From the NCBI GenBank assembly GCA_036381235.1, contig DASVDE010000012.1, forward strand, positions 1 to 64,000: 64,000 bases of DNA. Reading direction: 5' to 3'. The notes under the pieces are model-generated. The model saw only the letters and a list, made by a program, of their open reading frames with translations, was not told the DNA's origin and made no database searches. How positions within the stretch are numbered: position 1 is the first letter of the stretch; each line of letters opens with the position of its first letter. The stretch is from DASVDE01 sp036381235 (GTDB taxonomy: Bacteria > Actinomycetota > Thermoleophilia > Solirubrobacterales > 70-9). The position numbers and the translations under genes were made by a program. Shown here one piece after another: positions 45,922 through 54,369 of the stretch.

Positions 45922-46842
45922 ATGCCGGCCTCACCAACAGCCTCAGCCGATCACATCAAAGACGTAAACACCCGCTATCACGACGCGGCGGCCGAGGAGT
46001 ACGACGCCAAGTGGGGCATCGACTTCGGCGACACCGGTCAAGAGCAGGTGCGGCTGAAGCTGATCAAGGCACTGGGGGGATTCGACCGGCCCAGCCTCGG
46101 CGATGCCCTGGAGATCGGCTCCGGCACCGGCTACTTCTCTCTCAATCTCCTGCAGATCGGGGCGATTGACCGGCTCACCGCAACCGACATCTCCCCCGGA
46201 ATGTTGAAGCGGCTTGCGTCAACCGCCAAGGGATTGGGGCTCGACGTCGAGACCGTGACCACAGAAGCCGAGACGCTGCCCTTCGAGGACGAGAGCTTCG
46301 ACCTCGTCTTCGGCCACGCAGTCCTACATCACATCCCCGACCCGGGGCGCGCCTTTGCGGAGTTCCGGCGAGTGCTTCGACCCGGCGGCATCGTCGCCTT
46401 CGCGGGGGAACCGTCCCGATACGGCGACCGCCTGGCGGCGGCGCCGAAGCGGCTGGGCATCCTCGCGGGACCGCTATGGCGGCGGCTCGTGGGAGCGCGG
46501 GCGCGCGTCGTCCCCGAAGCCGAACAATCGGCCGGGCATGCCCTGGAGGCCGAGGTGGACGTCCATGCCTTCGCCCCCGCCGACCTGCGCCGCCTACTGC
46601 GCGAGGGGGGCTTCGAAAATCGCCGCGTGCAGGGTGAGGAGCTGCTCTCGAATGCCTGGGGATGGTGGCTGCGAACGGTCGAATCCACTGCCGAGCCCGA
46701 CTCTGTCCCCTACAGATGGCGCCACTTTGCGTTCCGCAGCTACATCGCGCTTCAGAAGGTCGATACCAGGTTCCTGGAGCCCCACCTTCCCGCCGAGCTC
46801 TTCTACAACCTGCTCGCCTCGGGCCGCAAGCCCGCCAGTTAG
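45922..46842 (+). CDS. SAM-dependent methyltransferase
   Basis: 306 residues from ATG at 45922 (MPASPTASADHIKDVN); an ATG at 45871 lies inside the repeat and is rejected. Motif I is ALEIGSGTGYFSLNLL, motif II region SFDLVFGHAVLHHIPDPGRA and post-I TATDISPGML. A C-terminal extension (about 200-306) is Arg/Trp-rich. It is divergent from the Rv3030-like methyltransferase and may belong to the same glucan locus; ubiquinone/menaquinone-type substrates are not excluded. Confidence 0.85.
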   Translation: MPASPTASADHIKDVNTRYHDAAAEEYDAKWGIDFGDTGQEQVRLKLIKALGGFDRPSLGDALEIGSGTGYFSLNLLQIGAIDRLTATDISPGMLKRLASTAKGLGLDVETVTTEAETLPFEDESFDLVFGHAVLHHIPDPGRAFAEFRRVLRPGGIVAFAGEPSRYGDRLAAAPKRLGILAGPLWRRLVGARARVVPEAEQSAGHALEAEVDVHAFAPADLRRLLREGGFENRRVQGEELLSNAWGWWLRTVESTAEPDSVPYRWRHFAFRSYIALQKVDTRFLEPHLPAELFYNLLASGRKPAS

Positions 46843-46861
46843 GCCCCCTGATGGAGCCGGG

Positions 46862-47980
46862 TCAGCGGCGGGCGCGGTAGAGCTTGACCCGGGAGTCGAA
46901 GCCCTTGAGGCGGCGCTCGCCGGCGAAGGAGTACTGAAAGCCCTCCCCCGCGGCCTCTCTCGCCCCCACGTCAACCAGCACGCTGCCCGGCTTCGCCACC
47001 CCCGTGATCCGGCTGGCGAGGTTGACGGGGCGGCCGTAGTAGTCGCCCACCTGCGCAAGAACCGGCCCGAAGGCGATCCCGGCGCGCAGGCGCGGAAACT
47101 CCTCGCCCTCTTCCTCGGAGGCTTCGACGAGTCGCAGGGTCGCCTCGACCAGCGGCTCGCCCTCGGCGCAAACGAGCATCGCCGCGTCGCCGATCAGCTT
47201 CACCAGCCGCACCGGCGGCTCGGCGACCGCGGTCGCCATCTCCTCGAGCCGGCCGGCGACGAGGCCCAGTTCTTCGGGGGCGATCTCCTCGCCCAGCTTG
47301 GTGAAGCCAACCAGATCGGCGAAGCAGACCGCCATCTCGGTCGTCGCCCCCAGCTCTCCGGAGGCGAGGTCGGCCGCCCCGATCACGTCGCGGCGAATCT
47401 GCTCGAGCAGATGAGCCCGCGTCGCGTAGAGCAGAGCCGGCTCGAAAACCGGCAGCATGTGCTCGGCGGCGGCAGCGAAGCGCAGCGCCAAGTCGCGCTC
47501 GGTGTCCCCCGGCTGCATCAGCGTGCGCACGATCAGCTCGCGGTTGGCCTCGGCGATTCGCGCGGTCGCCATCCCGATCGTGCGGGCCACCTGCAGGATG
47601 CCATCGACCGGCAGGCCGGCATCGAGGAACGCTTTCACACGCTTCGCGGCCTCCAGGTCAGCCTCGGTCAGGATGCGCTCGTCGGGGTCGGGGTATGGGA
47701 GACCCAGCGCGGCGCTCGCCCGCTGCAGGAGATCGAGATCGGCTTCGGAGAGCTCAGCTATCTCGCGCGGCGAGTAGCGAGGTCCGTCGCCTGCCAGGCT
47801 GCGCTCGACCGGCAGCAGGGTGAGACGTCCGGCGGCCACCGCCTCTCGCAGCTCCTCCAACGGAACGCCCTCGTCGGCGAGGCGCTCCAACAACTCCAGC
47901 CGCGCGGCACGGACCTCTCCTTCGGTGCCCTCTAGTAGCCCCTCGGCCTCGAAGTCGATGCCAGCGCCGGTCTCCGCCAC
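46862..47980 (-). CDS. Class III adenylate cyclase with Rv1264-like N-terminal regulatory domain
   Basis: The start is GTG at 47978-47980 (VAETGAGIDFEAEGLL), because the longer frame to 48040 reads through the hairpin at 48000-48034. Residues about 10-190 are helical and resemble the autoinhibitory pH-responsive domain of M. tuberculosis Rv1264 (LLEGTEGEVRAARLELLERL, SPREIAELSEADLDLL). The C-terminal cyclase domain has both metal Asp (VCFADLVGFTKLG, LIGDAAMLV), the substrate Lys in LVKLIGD and the transition-state Asn/Arg in VNLASRI. Predicted to make cAMP, probably as a dimer. Confidence 0.87.
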   Translation of the reverse strand: MAETGAGIDFEAEGLLEGTEGEVRAARLELLERLADEGVPLEELREAVAAGRLTLLPVERSLAGDGPRYSPREIAELSEADLDLLQRASAALGLPYPDPDERILTEADLEAAKRVKAFLDAGLPVDGILQVARTIGMATARIAEANRELIVRTLMQPGDTERDLALRFAAAAEHMLPVFEPALLYATRAHLLEQIRRDVIGAADLASGELGATTEMAVCFADLVGFTKLGEEIAPEELGLVAGRLEEMATAVAEPPVRLVKLIGDAAMLVCAEGEPLVEATLRLVEASEEEGEEFPRLRAGIAFGPVLAQVGDYYGRPVNLASRITGVAKPGSVLVDVGAREAAGEGFQYSFAGERRLKGFDSRVKLYRARR

Positions 47981-47999
47981 GCGCCCATTCTCGCGGGTT

Positions 48000-48034
48000 G
48001 GCGACTTATTCGCGTATGGCGCGAATAAGTCGCC
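48000..48034. repeat. GGCGACTTATTCG hairpin, copy 2 (ggt-cyclase spacer)
   Basis: Perfect 15-bp stem GGCGACTTATTCGCG (48000-48014) and complement (48020-48034), 5-nt loop TATGG. It starts 2 nt after the gamma-glutamyltransferase stop codon. The first 13 stem bases equal those of 20507-20519, 27 kb away. Confidence 0.8.
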
Positions 48035-48036
48035 AG

Positions 48037-49602
48037 TCAAGCCGTGGCCACCGCGCCACCGCGACGAGGATCGCCGCCACCGCTGAGCGCGCCTGTCAGC
48101 GGATCGCGAGCGACCGCCTGCACGCCGCCGAAGAAGAGGTTGATCTGCGGGCGACGGGCCACCGGCAGGCCACGCTCCTCCAGCCGTGCCAGCGACTCCT
48201 CGTCGATCCCGGGCTCAGCCTGGACGATCCCCTGCTCGAAATGCAGGCGCGGCGCCCGCACCGCCTCGCCGGCCCCCATCCGCTGCTCGATCGCACGCAC
48301 GATCGTCTGCAGGATCGCGGAGCGGATCCGGTTGGAGCCTGCGCTGCCCAGGCCCAACTCGATCTCTCCGTCGCGGAGGACCACGGTGGGGGCCATCATC
48401 GAAGGCACACGGCGACCGGGAGCGATCGCGTGGAAGCCGAGCGGGTTGAGGTCCTCCTCGCCGAGCATATTGTTGAGGATCACGCCGGTGCCGGGAACCA
48501 GCACGCCGGAGCCCGAGCCGTTGGAACAGGTGACGCTGGCGCACATCCCATCGCCGTCGAGCACCGAGATGTGCGTGGTCGAGCCGAGCAGGTCTCCGGC
48601 GGCGAGATCGAGCCCGGCCGGATCGAGGAAGCTTTCGTGCAGACCCTCGCCGTAGAGCGCCTCGGCGAACTCCTCGCCGCGGGCTTCGTTGGCGGCGCCC
48701 ATCGCGGCGACCAACTGCTCGACCCCACTGCGCTCGCCAAGCCGCTCCAACAGCCCCAGGCAGTAGGCGATGAGGATGCCGCCGGAGGAGGGCGGCGGGT
48801 TGGTGAGCACCTCGGCTCCGCGGAAGGGAGCACGAATCGGTTTGCGCTCGATCGCCTCATATTCGGCGAGGTCGGTCGGGCCGAGAGTGCCGCCACCGTC
48901 CACGACAGCCTCGCTCAGGGTCGTAGCGACCTCACCGCGGTAGAACGGCTCAGCCCCCTCGGCGCCAAAGCGCTCCAACGCCCCTGCAAGCTCCGGAAAG
49001 CGGAACGTCTCGCCCACCCGCAGGGTGCGTCCCTCCGGCGCGTACAGCTCGCGGGTGCCGGGCAGTCGATCGTGAATCGGGGCCAGGATGTCGAGGATGT
49101 AGGCCTGCTCGGCGTTCACCGGAGCGCCCTCGCGAGCCAGCGCGATTCCCGGCTTGACCAGCTCGGATAGCGGCGCCGAGCCGAAGCGCTTCAGCGCCAG
49201 CTCCAGGCCCGCCGCCGTGCCGGGGACCCCGCATGACGCCGGCCCGACATAAAACGTCTGCACCGTCTCGGCGTCGAAGTGGACCGGGACCGGGACCAGC
49301 TCGGTGCCGCGCTCGATCCCGTCCTTTCCCGGCGCCGCTACAAAGAAATCGATCAAGGTGGTTGCTGAGCACCCGGCGGAGGAAGCGTCGCAATCCGACT
49401 CATCGCGACCGGAGCCGGAGCGAGTGCCTGTTGTATGAACCATCATGAATCCGCCGGCGCCGAAACCGGTCAGCGGACTCTCCACGGCAAAGGAGGAGAG
49501 CACCGCACAGACCGCGGCATCGACCGCATTCCCACCTTCGCGTAGAACCTCGGCCCCCGCCTCGGCGGTGATCGGGTGGCCGGCCGCGACGACCCCGCTC
49601 AT
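48037..49602 (-). CDS. Gamma-glutamyltransferase family protein
   Basis: Ntn-hydrolase that splits gamma-glutamyl bonds (glutathione, poly-glutamate or related). 521 residues without an obvious signal peptide. It opens VVAAGHPITAEAGAEVLREGGNAVDA. The autocleavage/nucleophile Thr is Thr342 in GSTTHISVLD. NPPPSSGGILIAYCLGLLE is family-typical. Residues about 58-80 (TGTRSGSGRDESDCDASSAG plus three) interrupt the usual GGFMMVH...TLIDF stretch and are unlike homologues as I know them; see findings. Cytoplasmic or Tat/Sec-independent location is possible. Confidence 0.9.
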   Translation of the reverse strand: MSGVVAAGHPITAEAGAEVLREGGNAVDAAVCAVLSSFAVESPLTGFGAGGFMMVHTTGTRSGSGRDESDCDASSAGCSATTLIDFFVAAPGKDGIERGTELVPVPVHFDAETVQTFYVGPASCGVPGTAAGLELALKRFGSAPLSELVKPGIALAREGAPVNAEQAYILDILAPIHDRLPGTRELYAPEGRTLRVGETFRFPELAGALERFGAEGAEPFYRGEVATTLSEAVVDGGGTLGPTDLAEYEAIERKPIRAPFRGAEVLTNPPPSSGGILIAYCLGLLERLGERSGVEQLVAAMGAANEARGEEFAEALYGEGLHESFLDPAGLDLAAGDLLGSTTHISVLDGDGMCASVTCSNGSGSGVLVPGTGVILNNMLGEEDLNPLGFHAIAPGRRVPSMMAPTVVLRDGEIELGLGSAGSNRIRSAILQTIVRAIEQRMGAGEAVRAPRLHFEQGIVQAEPGIDEESLARLEERGLPVARRPQINLFFGGVQAVARDPLTGALSGGGDPRRGGAVATA

Positions 49603-49611
49603 GGATACCCG

Positions 49612-51033
49612 CTAGCCGGGGAGGAATTCCGGCACGTCGAGCGACCCGAGGTCACCCGGCTTGTCAACCTGCGGCGGGCGACCCCGGCCGGTGTCCTTGG
49701 TGCGGCGGATGGTCGGTTCGGCGGCGCGCCGCGGTGGTGCGCCGCGCCCGTCGAAGCGGGTTGCGACGACGGTCACCCATACCTGGTCGCGCAACTCCTC
49801 GTCGACGTTGGCTCCGAAGATGATGTTGGCGTCGGGGTGGGCGGCCTCGCCGACGACCTTGGCGGCCTCGCTGACCTCGATCAGCGAGAGGTCGGCGCCG
49901 CCGGTGATCGAGAGCAGGATCGCGCGCGCGCCCTCCATCGAGGTCTCCAACAGCGGTGAGGAAATCGCTTTCTCTGCGGCAAGCAACGCGCGGCCCTCGC
50001 CGCTGCCCATCCCGATGCCGAGCAGGGCGCGGCCGGCCTCGGACATGATCGTCCGCACGTCGGCGAAGTCGAGGTTGATGAGCGCGGGCAGGGTGACGAG
50101 GTCGGAGACGCCCTGCACCCCCTGGCGCAGCACGTCGTCGGCCACCTGAAACGCCTCCACCATCGAGGTCTGTTGATCCAGCACCTCCAACAGCCGGTCG
50201 TTGGGGACCACGATCAGCGTGTCGACCTCGGCGGCGAGCGCATCGATGCCCTTGCTGGCCTGATTGCCGCGGCGACTGCCCTCGAAGCTGAATGGCTTTG
50301 TGACGATGCCGACGGTCAGCGCGCCGACCTCGCGGGCGAGACGCGCGATGACGGGAGCGGCGCCACTGCCGGTGCCGCCCCCGGCGCCGACAGCGACGAA
50401 GACCATGTCCGAGCCCTTCAGCAGGCGCTTGATCTTGTCCTGCTCCTCGAAGGCGGAGCGGTGGCCGACCTCCGGATCGGCGCCGGCACCCAGGCCGCGA
50501 GTCTGCTCGCCGCCGATATGGACCGTGACGTCGGCGACGCAAAGCTGCAGCGACTGAAGATCGGTGTTGACCGCCATGAACTCGACTCCGGGAATGCGAG
50601 CCTCGACCATCCGATTGACGGCATTGACGCCGGCGCCCCCGACGCCGACGACTCGGATCCGAGGCTGATGCGGCTCACCGCTTCCGGGCGGCTCATACGC
50701 CGGCTCCTCCCGCCCGTAGCGAGGAGTCTCCATCACCGGCTCGATCTCCCTCCGCCCCGGCTCCTCAGAGAACACCCGCTTCAGCCGCTCGGGCGGGGTC
50801 TCGATTGGCGCCTCGTCCCTTGGGCCTGCGGCGCTTTCCGGCGAGTTCCCTCCCGCGGGTGGCGCCGATGATGGGGGGGTCGAGGACGAGACCTCGCCCG
50901 CAGCTGCCCCCCCATCGACGGGGTCAGGACCCGCGGGCAGGCGCTCGTCGGTGGAATCGTCAGAAGTGGAGCGGAAGAGGTCGGACAGAGGACCCTCCCG
51001 CATGCTCGCCCGCTTACGACGACCCATTCGCAA
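49612..51033 (-). CDS. ftsZ: FtsZ with a ~120-residue N-terminal extension carrying an in-frame palindromic element
   Basis: Tubulin-like GTPase forming the division ring. The core starts near residue 125 (RIRVVGVGGAGVNAVNRMVE). The tubulin signature GAGGGTGSG is at 216-224, and the T7 loop region lies around LINLDFADVRTIM. A C-terminal tail DLGSLDVPEFLPG matches the FtsZ conserved peptide. Usual FtsZ proteins begin almost directly with the core, so the extension is odd. Residues 34-60 (AGPDPVDGGAAAGEVSSS and on) are encoded by an 84-bp element also present in parA. There is no dcw cluster nearby, so this may be a second FtsZ or a relocated one. The start at 51033 overlaps parA by 20 bp; ATGs at 51027 or 51003 are alternatives. 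Confidence 0.93.
   Translation of the reverse strand: MRMGRRKRASMREGPLSDLFRSTSDDSTDERLPAGPDPVDGGAAAGEVSSSTPPSSAPPAGGNSPESAAGPRDEAPIETPPERLKRVFSEEPGRREIEPVMETPRYGREEPAYEPPGSGEPHQPRIRVVGVGGAGVNAVNRMVEARIPGVEFMAVNTDLQSLQLCVADVTVHIGGEQTRGLGAGADPEVGHRSAFEEQDKIKRLLKGSDMVFVAVGAGGGTGSGAAPVIARLAREVGALTVGIVTKPFSFEGSRRGNQASKGIDALAAEVDTLIVVPNDRLLEVLDQQTSMVEAFQVADDVLRQGVQGVSDLVTLPALINLDFADVRTIMSEAGRALLGIGMGSGEGRALLAAEKAISSPLLETSMEGARAILLSITGGADLSLIEVSEAAKVVGEAAHPDANIIFGANVDEELRDQVWVTVVATRFDGRGAPPRRAAEPTIRRTKDTGRGRPPQVDKPGDLGSLDVPEFLPG
50853..50936. mobile_element. 84-bp palindromic element, copy in ftsZ
   Basis: Terminal inverted repeats CCGCGGGT (50853-50860) and ACCCGCGG (50929-50936). Inner stems are GATGGGGGGG/CCCCCCCATC (50870-50879 with 50907-50916) and CGAGG/CCTCG (50881-50885 with 50892-50896). 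81 of 84 bases equal 51907-51990. The length is 28 codons, so the frame is kept. Confidence 0.85.
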
Positions 51034-52156
51034 GAACCTCCTTCGCCAGCTCCCGGTAGTAGTTCGCGGCGTTCCCCTGCGGATCGTACTTGAGGACGCT
51101 GGACCCTTTCACGGGCGCCTCCGCGAATTTGATCGCCTTGCGGATGCGGGACTTGAAGACGAGGTCGCCGAAGTTCTCCTCGAGGATCTCCACCGCCTCC
51201 TTGGCGTGGACCGTCCGCGCGTCGAGCATCGTCGGCAGAATGCCCTCGATCTTGACGTCCGGGTTGAGGTTCTCCTGGATCATCTTCAGCGTGTTCTGGA
51301 GCTGGACCAGGCCGCGCATCGACAGATACTCGCACTGAACGGGGACGATCACCTTGCTCGCCGCGGTCAGGGCGTTGATCGTCAGCAGCCCGAGGCTCGG
51401 CGGCGTGTCGATGCAGACGAAGTCGTAGTCGCCGGAAACCTCTTTCAGGGCTTTCTCGAGGGAGCGCTCACGGCCGATCTTGGTGCTCATCGCGATCTCG
51501 GCGCCGGCCAGGTCGATCGAGGCGACGGCGATGTCGATCTCGCGGTGCTGGATGATCTCGCTGATCGGCATGTCGTGGACGAGCACGTCGTAGAGGCTCT
51601 TCTGCACCGTGTCCGGGTCGACTCCCTGGCTCATCGTCAGGTTGCCCTGCGGATCCATGTCGATGCACAGCACTCTGTAACCAAGCTCGGAGAAGGACAC
51701 CGCCAGGTTCAGCGTCGTGGTTGTCTTCGCGACCCCACCCTTCTGGTTCGCAAACGCGATCACCTCGGCATGCTTCACAGGCGTAGCCGGCTCCACTTCC
51801 TTCTGCTCGGCTTCGCCACGGCTGGGGGTGATCAGCTCAGAAGCCTTCATGCGCGTGTCCTCTTCGAGAGCGACGTTCCCCGATTCCTCGGCCCTAGACA
51901 CCTCTTCCGCGGGTGGCGCCGGCGATGGGGGGGCCGAGGACGAGACCTCGCCCGCAGCTGCCCCCCCATCGACGGGGTCAGGACCCGCGGCCGGGGGGTT
52001 CGAGCCTTCAGATGAATCGGGCGACGGCTTGTCGATCTCGACGTCGTCGTGCCGTTCGGGCACAGCCTCCTCCATGCGCTTCAATTCCTCGACGATCGGG
52101 TGCGGCTCGTCGACGACGACGGTCTTGTCCTTGGTTCTGCGGCTGAGAAATCCCAT
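51014..52156 (-). CDS. ParA/Soj family ATPase with in-frame palindromic element
   Basis: Deviant Walker-A ATPase of the ParA/MinD superfamily (380 residues). The P-loop is KGGVAKTT (139-146), with signature Lys139. Further motifs are DMDPQGNLTM, CIDTPPSLGLLTINAL and VPVQCEYLSMRGLVQL. The chromosome-type ParA core covers about 128-380. The first ~125 residues are an acidic/Pro-rich extension, and residues 57-83 repeat the FtsZ linker almost exactly. No parB is adjacent. Overlap with ftsZ suggests a partitioning or mid-cell positioning role together with FtsZ. Confidence 0.92.
   Translation of the reverse strand: MGFLSRRTKDKTVVVDEPHPIVEELKRMEEAVPERHDDVEIDKPSPDSSEGSNPPAAGPDPVDGGAAAGEVSSSAPPSPAPPAEEVSRAEESGNVALEEDTRMKASELITPSRGEAEQKEVEPATPVKHAEVIAFANQKGGVAKTTTTLNLAVSFSELGYRVLCIDMDPQGNLTMSQGVDPDTVQKSLYDVLVHDMPISEIIQHREIDIAVASIDLAGAEIAMSTKIGRERSLEKALKEVSGDYDFVCIDTPPSLGLLTINALTAASKVIVPVQCEYLSMRGLVQLQNTLKMIQENLNPDVKIEGILPTMLDARTVHAKEAVEILEENFGDLVFKSRIRKAIKFAEAPVKGSSVLKYDPQGNAANYYRELAKEVLANGSS
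51907..51990. mobile_element. 84-bp palindromic element, copy in parA
   Basis: Same terminal repeats (CCGCGGGT at 51907-51914, ACCCGCGG at 51983-51990) and the same inner stems as 50853-50936, with three base differences near the left end. Same orientation and reading frame as in ftsZ. Confidence 0.85.
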
Positions 52157-53142
52157 TGCGCGGGTATTCGCATGGCCCCCGGCTTTTCCTGCCGCCCATC
52201 GAAATTGCTAGGAATTGCCCGATCGCCGATCTACTGGACAAGCGGTTGGTCTTCGTGACCGGCAAGGGGGGCGTCGGCAAGACCACCGTGGCGGTGGCGC
52301 TCGGCCTGCGCGCGGCTGCCGCCGGCAAGCGCACCATCGTCTGCGAGGTCTCCTCGCAGGAGAATGCCTCGCGCATGTTCGACCACACCCAGGTCGGATT
52401 CCATGAGGTGGAGATGGAGGAGAACCTCTGGACGATCTCGATCGACCCCGACGAGTCAATGCGCGAGTATGTGCTGCTCCAGCTCAAGGTGCGCGCGATG
52501 CGCGACATGCTGTTCCGCAGCCGCATCTTCAACTACCTGGCCGCCGCCACCCCGGGCCTCAAGGAGCTGGTGACGATCGGCAAGATCTGGGAGCTGGCCC
52601 AGCTCGACCGCAAGGTGAAGAGCGGACGCAAGTACGACCTGGTGATCGTCGACGCCCCAGCCACCGGGCATGGGATCGGCTTCCTGCAGACGCCGCGCAC
52701 CTTCGCCGCGATTGCCAGGGTGGGCCCGATCCACTCCCAGGCCCAGCGCCTGGACAACTTCATCACCGACCATGCCCACACCGGAACGGCGATCGTCGCC
52801 CTGCCGGAGGAGATGCCGGTCAACGAATCCGCGGCGCTCGCACACGATCTGCGCACCGACGTCGGAATAGCGGTCGACCGCGTCTACATGAATGGCCTCT
52901 ACCCCGAACGGTTCTCGAAAGCCGAGGCCGAGAGGCTCGGCGAGATCGCCGATCGCGAGGACGGCGCCGTGCGAGCCGCCGCCCGGGCCGCCCTCTCCGA
53001 GCACAGCCGCGCCCGCTCCCAGCGAGCGCAACTCGCCCGCCTGCGCCGCCGGGTGGATGCGCCGGTGAAGACGCTGCCCTTCCTCTTCGAGCCGGAGCTG
53101 GGCATCGAGGCGGCACGACGCCTCGCCAAGCGGGTGGGCTGA
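52156..53142 (+). CDS. ArsA/GET3-family ATPase, first of pair (Rv3679-like)
   Basis: Anion-transporting-ATPase family protein. The P-loop FVTGKGGVGKTTVAVAL holds the signature Lys37. The switch segment is VIVDAPATGHGIGFLQTPRT. The open frame begins at TTG 52156, sharing its first base with the divergent parA start codon; the true start may be downstream, near CTG before DKRLVFV. The next gene starts inside its stop (TGATG). The pair resembles mycobacterial Rv3679/Rv3680, linked there to redox and glycerol stress, not arsenite efflux. Confidence 0.87.
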   Translation: MRGYSHGPRLFLPPIEIARNCPIADLLDKRLVFVTGKGGVGKTTVAVALGLRAAAAGKRTIVCEVSSQENASRMFDHTQVGFHEVEMEENLWTISIDPDESMREYVLLQLKVRAMRDMLFRSRIFNYLAAATPGLKELVTIGKIWELAQLDRKVKSGRKYDLVIVDAPATGHGIGFLQTPRTFAAIARVGPIHSQAQRLDNFITDHAHTGTAIVALPEEMPVNESAALAHDLRTDVGIAVDRVYMNGLYPERFSKAEAERLGEIADREDGAVRAAARAALSEHSRARSQRAQLARLRRRVDAPVKTLPFLFEPELGIEAARRLAKRVG

Positions 53143-54296
53143 TGCCGGCCGTCGACGACATCCTCGAGGGCAGGGGCATCTGCATCTGCGCCGGCTCGGG
53201 CGGGGTCGGCAAGACGACCACCTCGGCCGCGATCGCGACCGGCATGGCGGCGCGCGGGTTGAAGGTCTGCGTGTTGACCATAGATCCCGCGAAGCGCCTG
53301 GCCGACTCGCTCGGCCTCGAGGAGCTGGGCAACGAGGCGAAGCGGGTCGACCCGAAGCTGTTCGACGCAAAGGGAATCGAGATGGAGGGCGAGCTGTGGG
53401 CGATGATGCTCGACGCGAAGGCCACCTTCGACGAGCTGGTCGCCCGCCAGGCGCCCGACGAGGAAAGCCGCGATCGGGTGTTGAGCAATCGCATCTATCA
53501 GCAGATATCCAACGCCCTGGCGGGGTCTCAGGAGTACATGGCGATGGAGAAGCTGTTCGAGCTGCACAGCGAGGGGCGCTATGACCTGCTGGTGCTGGAC
53601 ACTCCACCCTCGCGCAACGCGCTCGACTTCCTCGATGCGCCGCGCCGCCTGACGCAGTTCATCGAGGGCCGGTCGCTGCGCGTCTTCATGCGGCCAACGG
53701 GGATCGCGGCGCGGGTGGCGGGACGGGGCGCATCCGTCGCCCTCGCCGTCTTCAAGCGGATCGTCGGCTTCGACCTGATCGCTGACCTGGCTGAGTTCTT
53801 CAATGCCTTCAGCGGCATGGTCGACGGCTTCCAGGCCCGCGCCAAGCGCGTCAACAGCCTGCTCGCGGATCGCCGCACCTGTTTCCTCGTCGTCTGCGGG
53901 CCCCAAGGCGAGCCGATCGACGAGGCCGTCTACTTCCACCGCAAGCTGGTCGAGGCGAAACTGCCCTTCGGCGGGGTGATCGTCAACAAGGTCCACTACC
54001 CGGCCGAGCGGCTGCGCGGCGATGGCGCCGGCCTGCGCAAGTCTTTGGCGAAAGAGCTTGCCGACGAAGACCTGGCCGACCGGGTGGCAGAGAACTTCGC
54101 CGACTACCAGGCGCTGGCCGAGCGCGACGCCCGCAACATCGAGCACCTGGCGGCAGAGCTGCGCACCAAGGCGGTGATCCGAGTCCCCTACCTCGACGAG
54201 GATGTGCACGACCTCGCCGGTCTGACCGAGATCAACCGCTATCTCTTCGCGACAGCCGAGGAGCGTGTCGAGCTCGCCGCAGGCCGCGCCGTCTGA
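53142..54296 (+). CDS. ArsA/GET3-family ATPase, second of pair (Rv3680-like)
   Basis: 384 residues. The P-loop is AGSGGVGKTT (17-26): the signature lysine of the deviant Walker A motif is Ser19, unlike its partner. LTIDPAKRLADSLGL is the switch I region, and DLLVLDTPPSRNALDFLDAP is the Walker B/switch II region. It probably forms a heterodimer with the preceding protein in which only one subunit provides the signature Lys. No ArsB or arsenic regulator nearby. Confidence 0.87.
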   Translation: MPAVDDILEGRGICICAGSGGVGKTTTSAAIATGMAARGLKVCVLTIDPAKRLADSLGLEELGNEAKRVDPKLFDAKGIEMEGELWAMMLDAKATFDELVARQAPDEESRDRVLSNRIYQQISNALAGSQEYMAMEKLFELHSEGRYDLLVLDTPPSRNALDFLDAPRRLTQFIEGRSLRVFMRPTGIAARVAGRGASVALAVFKRIVGFDLIADLAEFFNAFSGMVDGFQARAKRVNSLLADRRTCFLVVCGPQGEPIDEAVYFHRKLVEAKLPFGGVIVNKVHYPAERLRGDGAGLRKSLAKELADEDLADRVAENFADYQALAERDARNIEHLAAELRTKAVIRVPYLDEDVHDLAGLTEINRYLFATAEERVELAAGRAV

Positions 54297-54369
54297 CCAA
54301 GCAGATCAAGGACGCAGGGAGCGTGGCGTGCTCCGCACGCGAGCGACCGAGGACGCCGATATGCGCCGG
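54297..54369. other. Convergent intergenic spacer with small palindrome
   Basis: The 73-bp gap between the second ArsA-like gene and the HEPN-like gene holds GCGTG-CTCCG-CACGC, a 5-bp stem that could serve as a bidirectional end signal. No gene is seen. Confidence 0.3.

Noticed and set aside
52156..54296. Arsenite efflux system.
   Set aside because: Two ArsA-family ATPases are present but no ArsB/Acr3, ArsR, ArsC or ArsD, and the second lacks the signature Lys; the Rv3679/Rv3680 type fits better.
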